Source: Musa acuminata AAA Group
Lineage: Eukaryota; Streptophyta; Magnoliopsida; Zingiberales; Musaceae
Direction: 5' to 3'
NCBI RefSeq assembly: GCF_036884655.1
Contig: NC_088345.1
Span: forward strand, 34,803,501-34,867,500
DNA length: 64,000 bases
In this document: positions 1 through 10,462 of the stretch, piece after piece
How the letters are laid out: each line of letters starts with the position of its first letter
How positions within the stretch are numbered: position 1 is the stretch's first letter
Notes under the pieces: model-generated
Databases searched by the model: none
What the model saw: the letters and a program-made list of their open reading frames with translations, nothing else
What the model was told of the DNA's origin: nothing
Made by a program: the position numbers and the translations under genes

Positions 1-738
1 TTGTTTGAATGCAGAATTACAATATCATATCGTTCGAAGCACGTTTTATTCATACAATCGAGGAAAGGTAATTGGAGCATATCATTGGCATAAGGAGCAT
101 ATCAATGACATATGGTAGTTTTCAAGGTATAACAAAGACTAATAACATTTCAGAAATATATCAAAGAACAAAACATGAATAGAAGCTCAAATGTCACATG
201 ACGATGCATTCATTTCATTCTTATCCAAAGCATGCATAGAAACATAGCCAATGCTTTGGATATCATATCAAACACATAGAAGGTGAAGTGGGATCATAAC
301 ATAATATGGTCCATCCATTTCTGAATGACCAACAAACATAAGTCTCCCACGTCTAGGAGCTCCATCCACCCACGTCTGAGTGAAGTCATAGGGGGTCGGC
401 AGAGCATCACTGGCTCTAAGCATAACTCCCTTTACCATTTCTGGCAAAGGTTCACATTTATCCCACAAACACTAGAGTACAAAGGGACAGTAGGAATAAT
501 GAAATTAGCATATATTGGAAGCACATGCGGAACAACAAAATGTACATATGCCTTTCGAGTCAATACGATACAAACATAATCTTTCACAAATGTATTCAGA
601 TTTGAAAGGAAACAAAAGCAAGAGTATACAAGGATTTCCAGAAATCACATATAGCTCAATTGAAATAAGAAAGTTAGATGAATTCAATGTCTAAAGAAAT
701 GAAACTGGAAGAGGCACATATCGAAAGCAAATGCGGAA
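1..738. other. Flanking DNA left of G1A, unassigned
   Basis: I see no gene, LTR end or known domain here. The short open frames have no recognisable motif. A passage near 512-620 resembles the passage that begins near 712 and continues at 6153 on the far side of G1A, so G1A appears to have landed in an old, diverged tandem repeat with a unit near 195 bp. It may be old LTR or satellite-derived sequence, but this cannot be settled by eye. Confidence 0.4.
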
Positions 739-743
739 CAATG

Positions 744-1181
744 TGATAGAACCCTTGCAGATTCAAAACTTGGGGTTGATCTCTTTAGGGGATCGGCCTC
801 CTTGGAACTCTATAGGGGTTCCTCCCTCCAAGTTGCTGCTCAAAGGCTGCAGAAAAGATTCATCTATTGCTTATGAAAAGAGAAGAAATACATGGCTATT
901 TATAGGGCTTCTAAACCCTAATTCCTAATAGGACTCCTACATAAGACTCTTACTTCTAACCAACTCCTAGTAGGACTCATAGTCAAGACTCCTATTCCCT
1001 TACAACTCCTAATTCTTCTCTAAGAAAACACCTCCTACTTGAATGCCCCTCTCAATTAGGACTCTCCTAGCTAGAGTCCTAACAGAATGTCCCTCTCAAT
1101 TAGGACTCTCCTAGCTAGAGTCCTAACAATTTTACATGAATGTCCCTCTCAATTAGGACTCTCCAAGCTAGAGTCCTAACA
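744..1181 (-). repeat. G1A 3' LTR
   Basis: This 438-bp copy starts TGATAGAACCC and ends CCTAACA on the plus strand and matches 5710-6147 almost base for base. Read on the minus strand it has a TATA-like box CCTATAAATAG near 893-905. Its right half on the plus strand contains three or four short repeats of the form TCAATTAGGACTC followed by TAGAGTCCTAA, giving small inverted repeats. Confidence 0.93.
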
Positions 1182-1197
1182 GACCCGCCCCCTCTTC
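1182..1197 (-). promoter_or_regulatory. G1A polypurine tract
   Basis: Directly inside the 3' LTR the minus strand reads GAAGAGGGGGCGGGTC, the expected plus-strand DNA primer site for reverse transcription. Confidence 0.85.
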
Positions 1198-1218
1198 AAA
1201 TCAGCCTTGTCCTCGAGG

Positions 1219-1686
1219 CTAATGATTCGTGAATTCTGGGAATTTGATCTTCAAGTCGTCATAGTTCTCCCAAGTGGCATCTTCTATTGGTAGATTCACC
1301 CACTTTATTAGCACTCCTTTAATGGGTCGTCGTCGTCGAGTCACGATCCGTCGATCAATAATGGCACTTGGCTGGGTCTGGAGTTCTCTTTGGGTAGTCA
1401 TATTTGGTGGGTGGCTTTGGGCTGTCTCCAAGCACCTATTTAAAACTTTCGTCTGGCTGTTGGTTTGTGGGTGATATGTCGTACTCCTTTTCAATTTAGT
1501 ACCCTGCATATGGAATAACTTTGTCCAAAATCTGCTCTTGAAGATGCAAGTATAATTTGTCACAAGCACAATGCGTCCCTTATAGCATAATTCTTTTGAG
1601 TCCCGATTGTAATGAGCCATGGGGCTTAGTGCTTCCTCCAATTTTTTTATAATCTTACTAGTCTCTGAATCTTCCTGCCATTTCAT
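1219..1686 (-). pseudogene. G1A integrase remnant with chromodomain
   Basis: This frame continues the pol frame after an in-frame TAA at 1741-1743. It begins in the connection between RNase H and integrase, then jumps to the late part of the integrase core (FWTKLF, YHPQTNSQTKVLNRCLE). The HHCC zinc-binding domain and first catalytic aspartate are absent, the usual second aspartate site reads NYT, and the catalytic glutamate of the usual QTEV is lysine. After NRCLE a second deletion joins directly to a chromodomain (VLIKWVNLPIEDATWENYDDL), which in chromoviruses directs integration to heterochromatin. The copy in G1C has the same joins, so the deletions predate both insertions. Confidence 0.85.
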
Positions 1687-1740
1687 CTTAATATCCTCAA
1701 GGAAGTCGCTGGTCAGAAGTGAAACGGTCGAAACTTCAAC

Positions 1741-3816
1741 TTACTCGGGTAGCTGCGAAAGCGCATCTGCAAGAACATTCTCTTTCCCCTTTTTGTAAGT
1801 TATTTCAAAATCAAATCTAAGAAGTTTTGTTACCCATTTTTGCTGCTCAGGGGATGGTATCTTTTGCTCTAAAAAGTACTTGAGGCTTTTATGGTCGGTT
1901 TTATTTTGAAATCGTCGACCAATCAAGTAGGGTCTCCACCTCGTTGCTACACGCACAATGACGAGCATCTCCTTATCATATGTTGACTTATTTTGATGTG
2001 AGGGAGATAATGCCTTGCTAGTGTATGCGAGTGGTCGACCATCTTGCATGAGAATTGCTCCAATTCCGACTCCAGATACGTCGGCCTCAATAATGAAGGG
2101 TCGGTTGAAATCTGGTAGTGTTAGCACCGACGTCGTCGTCATGGCTGCCTTAAGTTTGTCGAAGGCAACGGAGGCTCTGTCTGACCATTGGAAGACATCT
2201 TTTTTCAGAAAGGAAGTAAGTGGTACACTGATCTCTCCATAGATTTTCACGAACTTGCAGTAGTAGCCTGTTAAACCCAGAAAGCCATGTAGCAATTTTA
2301 TGTTCCTCGGGGTTAGCCAATTTTGCATTGCTCCAATTTTGAAGGGGTCTACTGCCACACCTTCCTCTGATATGATATGCCCAAGATATTTCACCTTCTT
2401 TTGAAGAAAGCAAAAATTCATAGTGGTTATTGTGTGTTCAAAAGGTGGTTTTCGGTATGTCTTCTTCGCATACTCGTATTTGATGATACCCGGATCGAAG
2501 GTCCAGCTTTGTGAAGATTTGTGGTCCCTTTCATCTTGCAACTCATCTACTACTGGAATAGGGTATTTATCCTTGATGGTTATGCCATTGAGAGTTCGGT
2601 AATCAACACATAATCGCCATATTCCATCCTTCTTTCGTATGAGGAGCACCGGTGAAGAGTAGGGGCTACAACATGGCCGAATAACTCCTGTTTTGAGCAT
2701 CTCTTTTACAATCCTTTCTATTTCATCCTTCTGGAGATGTGGATACTGATATGGCTGAGCATTTGCTGGAGATTGGCCTGGAAGAATCGTTATACAATGA
2801 TCATGCCGACGGGTAAGAGGTAGGTTGCGTAGTTCGTCAAATATATCTGAAAATTCAGCAAGCAAAGGAAGTAGATTTGGATCTTCCAATTTTGTTGGCT
2901 CTCCCTTAGTTTGCTGCTCAAGTTGTACCAAAAAGCCACTGCATGCTTTATGCAAAACCTTCTTCATTTGTTGTGGGAAAATCATCGTTACGTCGCCCTC
3001 ACGTTTCCCGTGCAATATCACCTGTTTCTCCTTACTGTAAAATTTCATAATTAGTTTCTTAAAATTCCAAGAAAAATCACCTAATGTTGTCAACCATTTA
3101 ATTCTGAGCATGGCCTCATGATCATCAAGAGGGAGAAGGAAGAAATCTGCAATTATATCTTGGTCCTGCAGCAATAGTTTCTCCTGCGGGCGCCTACGAT
3201 CACACTTCAAAATCCATCTATCGGTGACCTTAACATCAAACCTGCAATGATTCACGATAGGTAATGCCATTCGGATAGCAACCTTACTGTTTAGGATATT
3301 ATTAGTGCTGCCCGTGTCGATAAAAACAGTGATCAGTTGTTGTTTGAGAAGGCCTTCAACTTTCATCATTTGCGGGTTTGAGTAGCCGGCTAGTGCATGT
3401 ACCGTAACTTCGGTCGGTTGTGGCTCTTCTTCTGCATCTTCTTCTATATGTTCAATGCTCTCTTCTGGATGTTCAATGACCTCTTCTTCTACTGGTTCAA
3501 TGATAAAAAGTCTCCCTTTACTACAGCGATGCTCATGGCTCCACGGCTCGTCGCAATGCCAACATAACCCCTTCGCAGATCGCTCCTGAAGCTCTTCTCT
3601 TGTCAACCTTTTTGGTGCAGGGACTCGGTCAACAGTAGGGGGGGCTAAGGGCTTCAATATTACTGGTTGAGGAGTGACCCTAGTCCTTCGAGCTTCATGG
3701 TTCAATTGCTCCTCTTGATGTCGTGCGAAAGAGATGGCTGCCATAAGCGTGTACGGTTGTCGTGCTTTAACTTCTCCTTGGATCTCCGGCTTCAAGCCTT
3801 TAATAAAGGTCCTCAA
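1741..3816 (-). pseudogene. G1A gag C-terminus, protease, RT and RNase H, RT core deleted
   Basis: The frame is open for 691 residues but has no ATG at its left end; it follows two in-frame TAG codons (3832-3834 and 3820-3822) that separate it from gag. Order: gag finger C85-C98 (CWHC...H.HRC), acidic linker, protease active site DTG at 167-169, RT fingers with RKKDGIWRLCVDYRTLN near 394-410, and RNase H with FIIEADVSGVGIGAIL near 574-589. Residues about 428-470 are out of register: the conserved [12 protein letters not shown] motif is readable only in another frame, and everything from the following HYEFL through the catalytic (Y/F)xDD motif to the YLGHIIS motif is missing. The second lesion restores the frame. 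RT cannot be active. Confidence 0.88.
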
Positions 3817-3831
3817 TAGCTATTTTTGAGA

Positions 3832-4392
3832 CTAATCAAGAGTTTGATTAGATAACCTTTCAAACCTGGTTTGGTACTCCTGAATGGTGGAGGTTTGTCG
3901 GATCTTTGCTAGTTGTCCGTCAATATTCTCGTAATCGGTTGGTCTGAAGCGGATCAGCAGTCTTTCTTTGAATTGTTGCCATAAAAGGACTCCATAAGTA
4001 TGTTCAAACCAGTCAAACCACTGTATAGCATCCCCTTCAAGATGTATAGCTGCAATTTTCACCATAGATGCATCCGCGGTTTTGTGGTACCGAAAATATC
4101 GCTTCGCGTGCAAGATCCAACTAATCGGGTCTCCTTCTTCCCATCTAGGGAAGTCCACCCTTATGCATGGATAGTTGGGATTGATTATAGAGCCTCCCCT
4201 CTCTTGGAACTCATCTCTTCGGGCCTGGTGTGATTGGGCAAAGCTCTCTCCGTGATATGATTTTTTCGGGCTTAGTAGTCGGCCCAATCTGAGTTCGGTA
4301 AAGAGCGTCCAAATCTTATCCTCCATTCGCGCCTCCAAGGCTTCGAATTTAGCATCAATTGCCTCCTTAGATGCCATAGTATATGCCTCCAA
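3832..4392 (-). pseudogene. G1A gag N-terminal half
   Basis: A 186-residue frame encodes the N-terminal capsid-like part of a Ty3/gypsy gag, with FPRWEEGDPISWILHAKRYF, AAIHLEGDAIQWFDW and YQTRFERLSNQT, features of the retrotransposon gag domain. The usual start lies about 20 codons upstream (MPLT...), as in the G1C copy, but here the codon after MPLT is TGA, so only the internal Met at 4390-4392 opens this frame. It ends at TAG 3832-3834 and would otherwise continue in frame into the finger and protease at 3816. Gag forms the particle in the cytoplasm. Confidence 0.87.
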
Positions 4393-5694
4393 ATCTATAA
4401 TGTTAAGATCTTTCTTTTGTTGTCAGGTTAAAGGCATGTATAGGTTGAGAGAAGTGATGGTCGAAAGGGTTGGTGGATCGGTGGATGTAGGCTACGATTT
4501 AGGCTTGTTTTGTGGCTATTTTGGGTGTAGTTTGAGGGTATGGTTTGGTGGAGTTTTAGGGCTGTGGATGAAAGTTTTGGATCTGTGGTAGATGGCAGCA
4601 AAGGTTTGAGAGAAATCAGTGGAAGTTGCAGCAAGTATGTGCTGTCTTGTAAGAGCAGAATTGTCGTCGAAGAAACAGCAGTTTCTCGACGTAATTTCCA
4701 CCAAAAACTTGAGAGAATTGAGGAGGGAATTGATAACAAAATCACAGTTTATATGAAGCAAGGATGACTAATTTAATCAAGAAAATTTCGACAGTATAAT
4801 AGCAAGGAAATTGATGCAAGTTGCGATAGCAGAATTCTCGTCGAAAATTTTCAGCAGTTTACGATGAAAATTTATAGCAACACAAAAATCGGTTTTAGAG
4901 ATGAATTCTTCAGTAGATCAATCTTAGATGGAAGCCAAGATGATCTATAAAGTGTATAAGAAATTTCATTCAAAAAAGATTGCAAATAGATGGGTTAAGG
5001 CAACAATATGTGGCTGAAATTTTCTGCAGCATAGATTTTTAAGTATAGCAGATTGGACGTAAAAGATCAGAAGTTTATATTGAGAATTTTTTGATGAAAC
5101 CAAAGGGAAATCCACTATTAGGAAGTGTCAAAGCTATCATAAAAATTTCGTAGAGATTTGGATAGAAACAACGTAGTATCAAGATCAAACAATCAGTGCT
5201 ATGCGGCTGAAATTTTACAGTGCAGATTTTCAAGTATAGCAGATTAGATGTAAAATATCAATGGTTAATTTGAGAATTTTTTTAATAAAACCAAAGGGAA
5301 ATCTGCTGTTAGGAAGTGTCAAAGATGTCATAAAATTTCGTGGAGATTTGGATAGAAAAAACATAGTAGCAAGATCAAACAGACAGTGCTATACGGTTGG
5401 AATTCTGCAATGTATCTTTCGTCGTAGAGATGAAAACTTTATGACGAAAAGTTTATGCAGCAATATAGGAATAATTTTTTTGGGATTTTCAAATAAAGAT
5501 AACTAAATTGCAGCAGCAGTAAGGTAGAAAACCAGAACCTGTTGCAATTCACGGGGAGATCAATGGATGATCCGTGGTGGTGGAGATGATGGCGGAATTC
5601 GGCGATGATCTTTTAAGCAATTGTGGGAATTGCTTTGGACGGTTGTGGAGGGTTGATGGATGGCTGTGGAAGGGCAGCGAGATGCCAAGAACAC
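4393..5694 (-). other. G1A 5' leader with a 191-bp tandem duplication
   Basis: The 1.3 kb between primer site and gag is non-coding and purine-rich on the plus strand. Two diverged copies of a roughly 191-bp unit lie at about 5041-5231 and 5232-5420, each containing AAGTATAGCAGATT, AAACCAAAGGGAAATC and GGAAGTGTCAAAG. The half nearer gag matches the G1C leader; the part containing the duplication is absent from G1C. Confidence 0.7.
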
Positions 5695-5707
5695 TGCTCT
5701 GATACCA
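5695..5707 (-). promoter_or_regulatory. G1A primer binding site, tRNA-Met initiator
   Basis: The minus strand reads TGGTATCAGAGCA two bases inside the 5' LTR, complementary to the 3' end of plant initiator tRNA-Met. This fixes the element orientation as minus. Confidence 0.93.
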
Positions 5708-5709
5708 GG

Positions 5710-6147
5710 TGATAGAACCCTTGCAGATTCTAAACTTGGGGTTGATCTCTTTAGGGGATCGGCCTCCTTGGAACTCTATAGGGGTTCCTCCCTCCAAGTT
5801 GCTGCTCAAAGGCTGCAGAAAAGATTCATCTATTGCTTATGAAAAGAGAAGGAATACATGGCTATTTATAGGGCTTCTAAACCCTAACTCCTAATAAGAC
5901 TCCTACTTAAGACTCTTACTTCTAACCAACTCCTAGTAGGACTCATAGTCAAGACTCCTATTCCCTTACAACTCCTAATTCTTCTCTAAGAAAACACCTC
6001 CTACTTGAATGCCCCTCTCAATTAGGACTCTCCTAGCTAGAGTCCTAACAAAATGTCCCTCTCAATTAGGACTCACCTAGCTAGAGTCCTAACAGTTTTA
6101 CATGAATGTCCCTCTCAATTAGGACTCTCCAAGCTAGAGTCCTAACA
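5710..6147 (-). repeat. G1A 5' LTR
   Basis: The 438-bp partner of the LTR at 744, with the same TG...CA ends and a minus-strand TATA-like box near 5863-5876. Only a handful of substitutions are visible between the pair, so the insertion is moderately young even though its coding region carries older lesions. Confidence 0.93.
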
Positions 6148-6152
6148 CAATG

Positions 6153-7298
6153 GGATGCATGTGCCAAATCATTACGATGCAAACATGAACTTTAGATGAT
6201 AGCTGCAGATGTACAAATAAATAAAGGACAAAAGTATACAGGAATTTAAGGTAATAATGTAAAGCTTAACTGAAGAGTGTTTGCCGAAATCGATTTCCAA
6301 AGATAAGAAACAAGGAAACCCGAAATCGACCAAAGCTCGATTCTGGCAGAATTTGATAGGGACATTGTATGAACTTTTTGGATAACCAATTATGCTCAAA
6401 TTTGTACAAAATAGGTGTAATTAGAAATATTTATCAATCTAGTTTTAGGAAAATCAAATTTAACAAGAATTGGAATTTACAACAGGGAGTTACAGATAAT
6501 TTCGTAGTGAAAGGTCTGAAAATATTAGCTCTGTTTTACTGAATCCATAGGGTCGATGCAAGCAGATGTTTCAGTTAGCAATTCTAATCCAAAAATTTCA
6601 AATTAGGTATATACAGAAAGAATTTTGAGTCTATCTTCGAATAAATCATACTTTGTATGAATCGGAGTTCACAGTAGAAAGTTATAAGTAGTTAAGCAAC
6701 AAGAGGTCAGAAATTTCAGTCCCTGTTTTGCAAAATCTGTAGGGTTAATTTAGACAAAAGTCTTAGTAGGCATTTAAACTCCAAATAATTCGATCTTTAT
6801 ATCAAAATAAATATTTTCTTGTCTACTTTCAAATGGAATAGGTTTTGTCTAAATCAGAGTTTATTACAAAATGTTATGACCGAAACATTGCATAGAGGTC
6901 AGATTACCGAAAAATTACTTATTCATAGCTTTATATCAAAACGAAAGAAGGTCTGGTTCTTAATTGAAATCTTTCAAAATTTGCAGAATAAAATGGAAAT
7001 AGAGATTAAGGTTACTGTGGGGTGGGGTTAGAACACTTGCCTTAAAATTATTTGAATCCCAAATGTGGGAAAATTGATGAAAAAAACCTCAAGTTCTTCT
7101 TCTTCTTCTTCTTCTTTCCTCAAACTCACGTTGGCTGCAACTCTTCAGGTTTGTTTTCTTTAACCTTTCATCTAATTATTTGGGTTTTGGCTAATGCAAA
7201 AGTTGCAAGGTGTCATGCATGCATGAAAGGGGCTAGGTGTCATCTTTAGAGCAAAGATAAGTGTCACCAACCTTAGGTTAGTTAGTGACACATGTCCA
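6153..7298. other. Flanking DNA between G1A and G2
   Basis: No coding region is evident. Passages starting near 6508, 6704 and 6893 each begin with AGGTC(A/T)GA and the first two continue with a related CTGTTTT...TAGGG stretch, spaced about 190-196 bp apart: a diverged tandem structure that matches the spacing seen left of G1A. A CTT microsatellite lies at about 7094-7117. It may be old LTR sequence of the neighbouring Tekay-like element, but no terminus proves it. Confidence 0.4.
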
Positions 7299-7455
7299 TT
7301 ATATTTTTTTTCCTTTTTTTTTAACTTAAATCTAAATCTTTCATATATTATATCAAACTTCTAATATGTACTCTTAGGTCCCTAGCCATAAACTTCTAAT
7401 ATTTACTCTTACAAACAAACCTTTTACTAAATTTTCAAAAATTGGGGATGTTACA
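7299..7455 (-). repeat. G2 3' LTR remnant and polypurine tract
   Basis: On the plus strand this ends GGGGATGTTACA, followed at 7456-7480 by CTCTCCCCTCC and an A run, which on the minus strand is a polypurine tract. The stretch TTTAACTTAAATC...TAGGTCCCTAG matches 20987-21065. The left limit is set only by alignment with the right copy and is approximate. At about 157 bp it is far shorter than usual Tekay LTRs and is probably internally deleted. Confidence 0.65.
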
Positions 7456-7503
7456 CTCTCCCCTCCTAAAAAAAAAAATTTAGTCCTCTAAATTTATCAT
7501 ACC

Positions 7504-8947
7504 TCATTTGACGAAAAGATGAGGATAAGCTTTCATCATTTCTTCCTCAAGCTCCAAAGTTGTTTCCTCTCTAGAATGATATCTCCAGATCACTTTAACT
7601 AAAGGGATAACCCGATTCCTCAAGATCTTTTCTTTTTTATCAACAATCTGAGTGGGCTCTTCCACATAAGACAAGTCTTTATCAATCACCATCGGCTCAT
7701 ACTTAATGATATGAGAGGGATCAGGTATATACTTTCTGATAATTGAAACATGAAATATATCATGGATATGACACAATGATGGTGGCAAGGCAATCCTGTA
7801 AGCGACAGAGCCAATTCTTTCAAGGATCTCAAAAGGTCCAACGAACCTTGGGTTTAACTTTCCTTTCTTTCCAAATCTTGCAACGCCTTTGGAAAGGGAG
7901 ACCTTTAGGAATACAAAATCCCCTACTTGGAACTTGATATCTCGTCTTCTATTGTTAGCATAGCTCTTTTGCCGACTCTGAGCAGCCTTTAGCCTTTTTT
8001 ATGATAACCTGAATCTTTTCAGTAGTCTCTTGTACTTTATCTGGTGCTAACAACTTTCTATCACTAACTTCCTCCCAACATATAGGCGTTCTGCACTTTC
8101 GCCCATACAATGCTTCATAATGAGCCATCTGAATGCTCGAATGGTAACTATTATTGTAAGTGAACTCAATAAGAGAAATATCTTTATCCCATTCGCCTTT
8201 CCAATCCATATCATAGGCTCTTAGCAAATCCTCAAGTACTTGAATTGTTCTTTCAGATTGACCATCAGTTTGAGGGTGATAGGCAGTGCTAGACTTTACT
8301 TTGGTACCAATAGAATCTTGTAATCTCCTCCACAATCTAGAAAGAAATCTAGAGTCTCTATCCGAGAAGATCTCCTTCGGGACACCATGAAGTCTTACTA
8401 TTTTATCAACATACCAATCTGCAAGCCTATCAAGAGAATAAGTCATATTGATTGGTAAGAAATATGCAGACTTGGTTAACCTATCAACAATGACCCATAT
8501 AGCATCATGCTTTCTAGAGGTTCTGGGTAGTCTTGAAACAAAGTCCATAGTAATGCATTCTCATTTCCATTCAGGAATATCTAAGGGCTGTAAAAAACCT
8601 CCAGGTCTCTGGTGTTCTGTTTTGATTTGCTGACATGTCAAACACCTTGAAACATATATTGCAATCTCCTTCTTTATGCCTTTCCACCAATAATGACTTT
8701 GGAGATCTCTATACATTTTTGTGCTACTAGAATGTATTATGTACTTTGAATTATGACCTTCGTTCAAGATCTGGTTTTTTGATATCTGGGTCATTTGGAA
8801 CACATATTCTATCCTAAATCTTAATAGGCCATCCTCTGAAACTCGAAATTTCACTTTCAATCCCTTTTCTACTTCATTCCTTAAGCAGATCAAGCGTCGA
8901 TCTCGTAGTTGTCCTCCTTTAATTTGTTGAATGAGATCAGATTGCAC
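7504..8947 (-). pseudogene. G2 integrase and chromodomain, frameshifted
   Basis: Read on the minus strand from 8947: linker, HHCC zinc domain with CLTCQQIKTEHQRPGG, a stop-broken join near 8549-8560, then the integrase core MDFVSRLPRT, SDRDSRFLSRLW and YHPQTDGQSERTIQVLEDLLRAY with the catalytic aspartates and glutamate recognisable. Near 8000 a single-base shift breaks the frame; the core C-terminus (RDIKFQVGDFVFLKVS) and chromodomain then continue uninterrupted to the stop at 7504. Integrase joins the cDNA to the host chromosome. At its upstream end the frame is cut by the Angela insertion at 8955 and resumes at 18498. Confidence 0.87.
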
Positions 8948-8954
8948 TTGGATG

Positions 8955-10449
8955 TGCTAGTCATAGGTGCCCAGCAAGCCAATCAAGTGAGTGATGGCAC
9001 GTGTGACTTGATACAGAATCTTTTTGCTTATTATATTTTGGCGTATATCACTTTATAACTATTGCATAAATGCATATATATATTGTGATGTCCTTGGATT
9101 TGTGCAATGGGAATCGGATCGTGATGAGATCACAATAATGAGATCGATTCACCTTTAAACACATATCCTAAATAATCCCGGTCATAGGTTACTCGAGAGG
9201 GACATCGTGATAACCAGATAGACTAGTGTGTTGTATACCCGTCCATATGATGGATGCAGCTGGTCTCATAGCTGCTCATGTAGGGACACTAGGGATACAG
9301 TACAGGTGCTCATTGGAGAATGAGTTCAATGATTGATCCGCTTACGGAATGCTGGATGGTTGATGATGCCTTATTGTCAGACAGCGATTCCGTAGTCCTA
9401 GTGGTGTATTTGGTCCTTAGACTTGAGACACCAAGGATGTCCTGTATGAGTGCTCCACTCTTTGATACCAGACTTATAGGTTTGGCTGTCCCAGATCTAG
9501 TACAGCTGGTCATTGGGAGTGGTAGTCGACCTTACGAGGGCTATTGAGTGTCGATAGAGGATCATCCACTCTCGGCGTCATGAGAGGAATATCCCATGTG
9601 TTCTTGCTCAGACAAATCCCTGGCCAAGGTCATTCGGGTTGAGAGAGAAAGAGTTCTCCGGGAGAATCCGATTAGAGTGAGACTTGAGTAGAAACCGTAT
9701 GGGTCTGACAGCACCATGCTCGATATACGGTCTCTGGGATATTAGATGGATGAGGGACTATAGGTATATGGTAACTGAGGACAGACAGGTCCAATGGATT
9801 GGATTCCCCTGTATCGTCTGGGGACTACGGCGTAGTGTCTTAGTACGTCCGTAGTCGATGAGTCGAGTGAATTATTACAGAGATAATAATTCACTGAGTT
9901 AGAAGGAGTTCTGACAGGTATGACTCACGGCCAGCTTGATATTGGGCCTAGAGAGTCACACACATATGGTAGGCATTGCGATGAGTAGAGGTTCGGATAT
10001 GAGATATCCGACAGAGCCCTTGTCTTATTGGATGCAGATCCAATACCCACTAGGGAAGGACCCATTAGGGTTTGACACGGGATCTCTATAAATAGGAGGG
10101 ATTCACAGTCTCATAGGCTAGAGTCTTTGCTTGCCCTTCCTATTCTCCTCTCCCTCTCCACCTCAGAGTAGGCCTGGAGTTTTGAGGAGCGTCGTCGCAA
10201 CCCTGCTGTGTGGATCACCGCTAGAGTGGAGGACGCTTGACCTCCTTCACCCTCTCCTAAGGATCTGCAAGGAAACAGGGATATACGATCTCCTTAGGTA
10301 ACACAATCTCTATACGCAGTTTTATGTTTTGCGGATTTTTTGCGCACCAATCTTCGCACGACGATGAACATCTTTTTTGGGAATCGGGGATTTTTGTTTT
10401 CTTGTTCTTCCGCTGCACATATGATGTCGCCCCCCGTGATTTCCCAACA
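8955..10449 (+). repeat. Angela-like 5' LTR
   Basis: It begins TGCTAGTCATAGG and ends TTTCCCAACA. A TATA-like box CTCTATAAATAGG near 10083-10096 is followed by pyrimidine-rich sequence, consistent with a start of transcription near 10120. The short open frames inside it on both strands are repeated at the same places in the 3' LTR and are not genes. Confidence 0.93.
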
Positions 10450-10450
10450 G

Positions 10451-10462
10451 TGGTATCAGAGC
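10451..10462 (+). promoter_or_regulatory. Angela-like primer binding site, tRNA-Met initiator
   Basis: TGGTATCAGAGC begins one base after the 5' LTR, which is the usual initiator tRNA-Met primer site for copia elements. Confidence 0.93.

Larger units (their letters stand above)
744..6147 (-). mobile_element. G1A: complete Reina-like Ty3/gypsy retrotransposon, defective
   Basis: Two 438-bp LTRs (744-1181 and 5710-6147) beginning TG and ending CA enclose a 4.5-kb interior. A perfect 5-bp target duplication CAATG lies at 739-743 and 6148-6152, proving one transposition event. The minus-strand order is 5' LTR, tRNA-Met primer site, long leader, gag, protease, RT, RNase H, integrase remnant with chromodomain, polypurine tract, 3' LTR. 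The short LTRs, the chromodomain after integrase and the CX2C...W...HX3C type gag finger fit the Reina-type chromoviruses. Gag, pol and integrase lie in one reading frame interrupted by stops, and both RT and integrase have lost catalytic parts, so the element cannot be autonomous. Confidence 0.93.

Noticed and set aside
268..468. 66-residue minus-strand frame in the left flank as a host exon
   Set aside because: No splice context, partner exon or recognised family; kept only as unassigned flank.
7504..7788. Independent host gene encoding a chromodomain protein
   Set aside because: The frame continues integrase of the surrounding Tekay-like element and abuts its polypurine tract and LTR.
9310..9547. 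Matching open frames at 9310-9547 and 17354-17591 as a small conserved gene
   Set aside because: They are the same place in the two Angela-like LTRs, so the repetition reflects LTR identity and not conservation of a protein.
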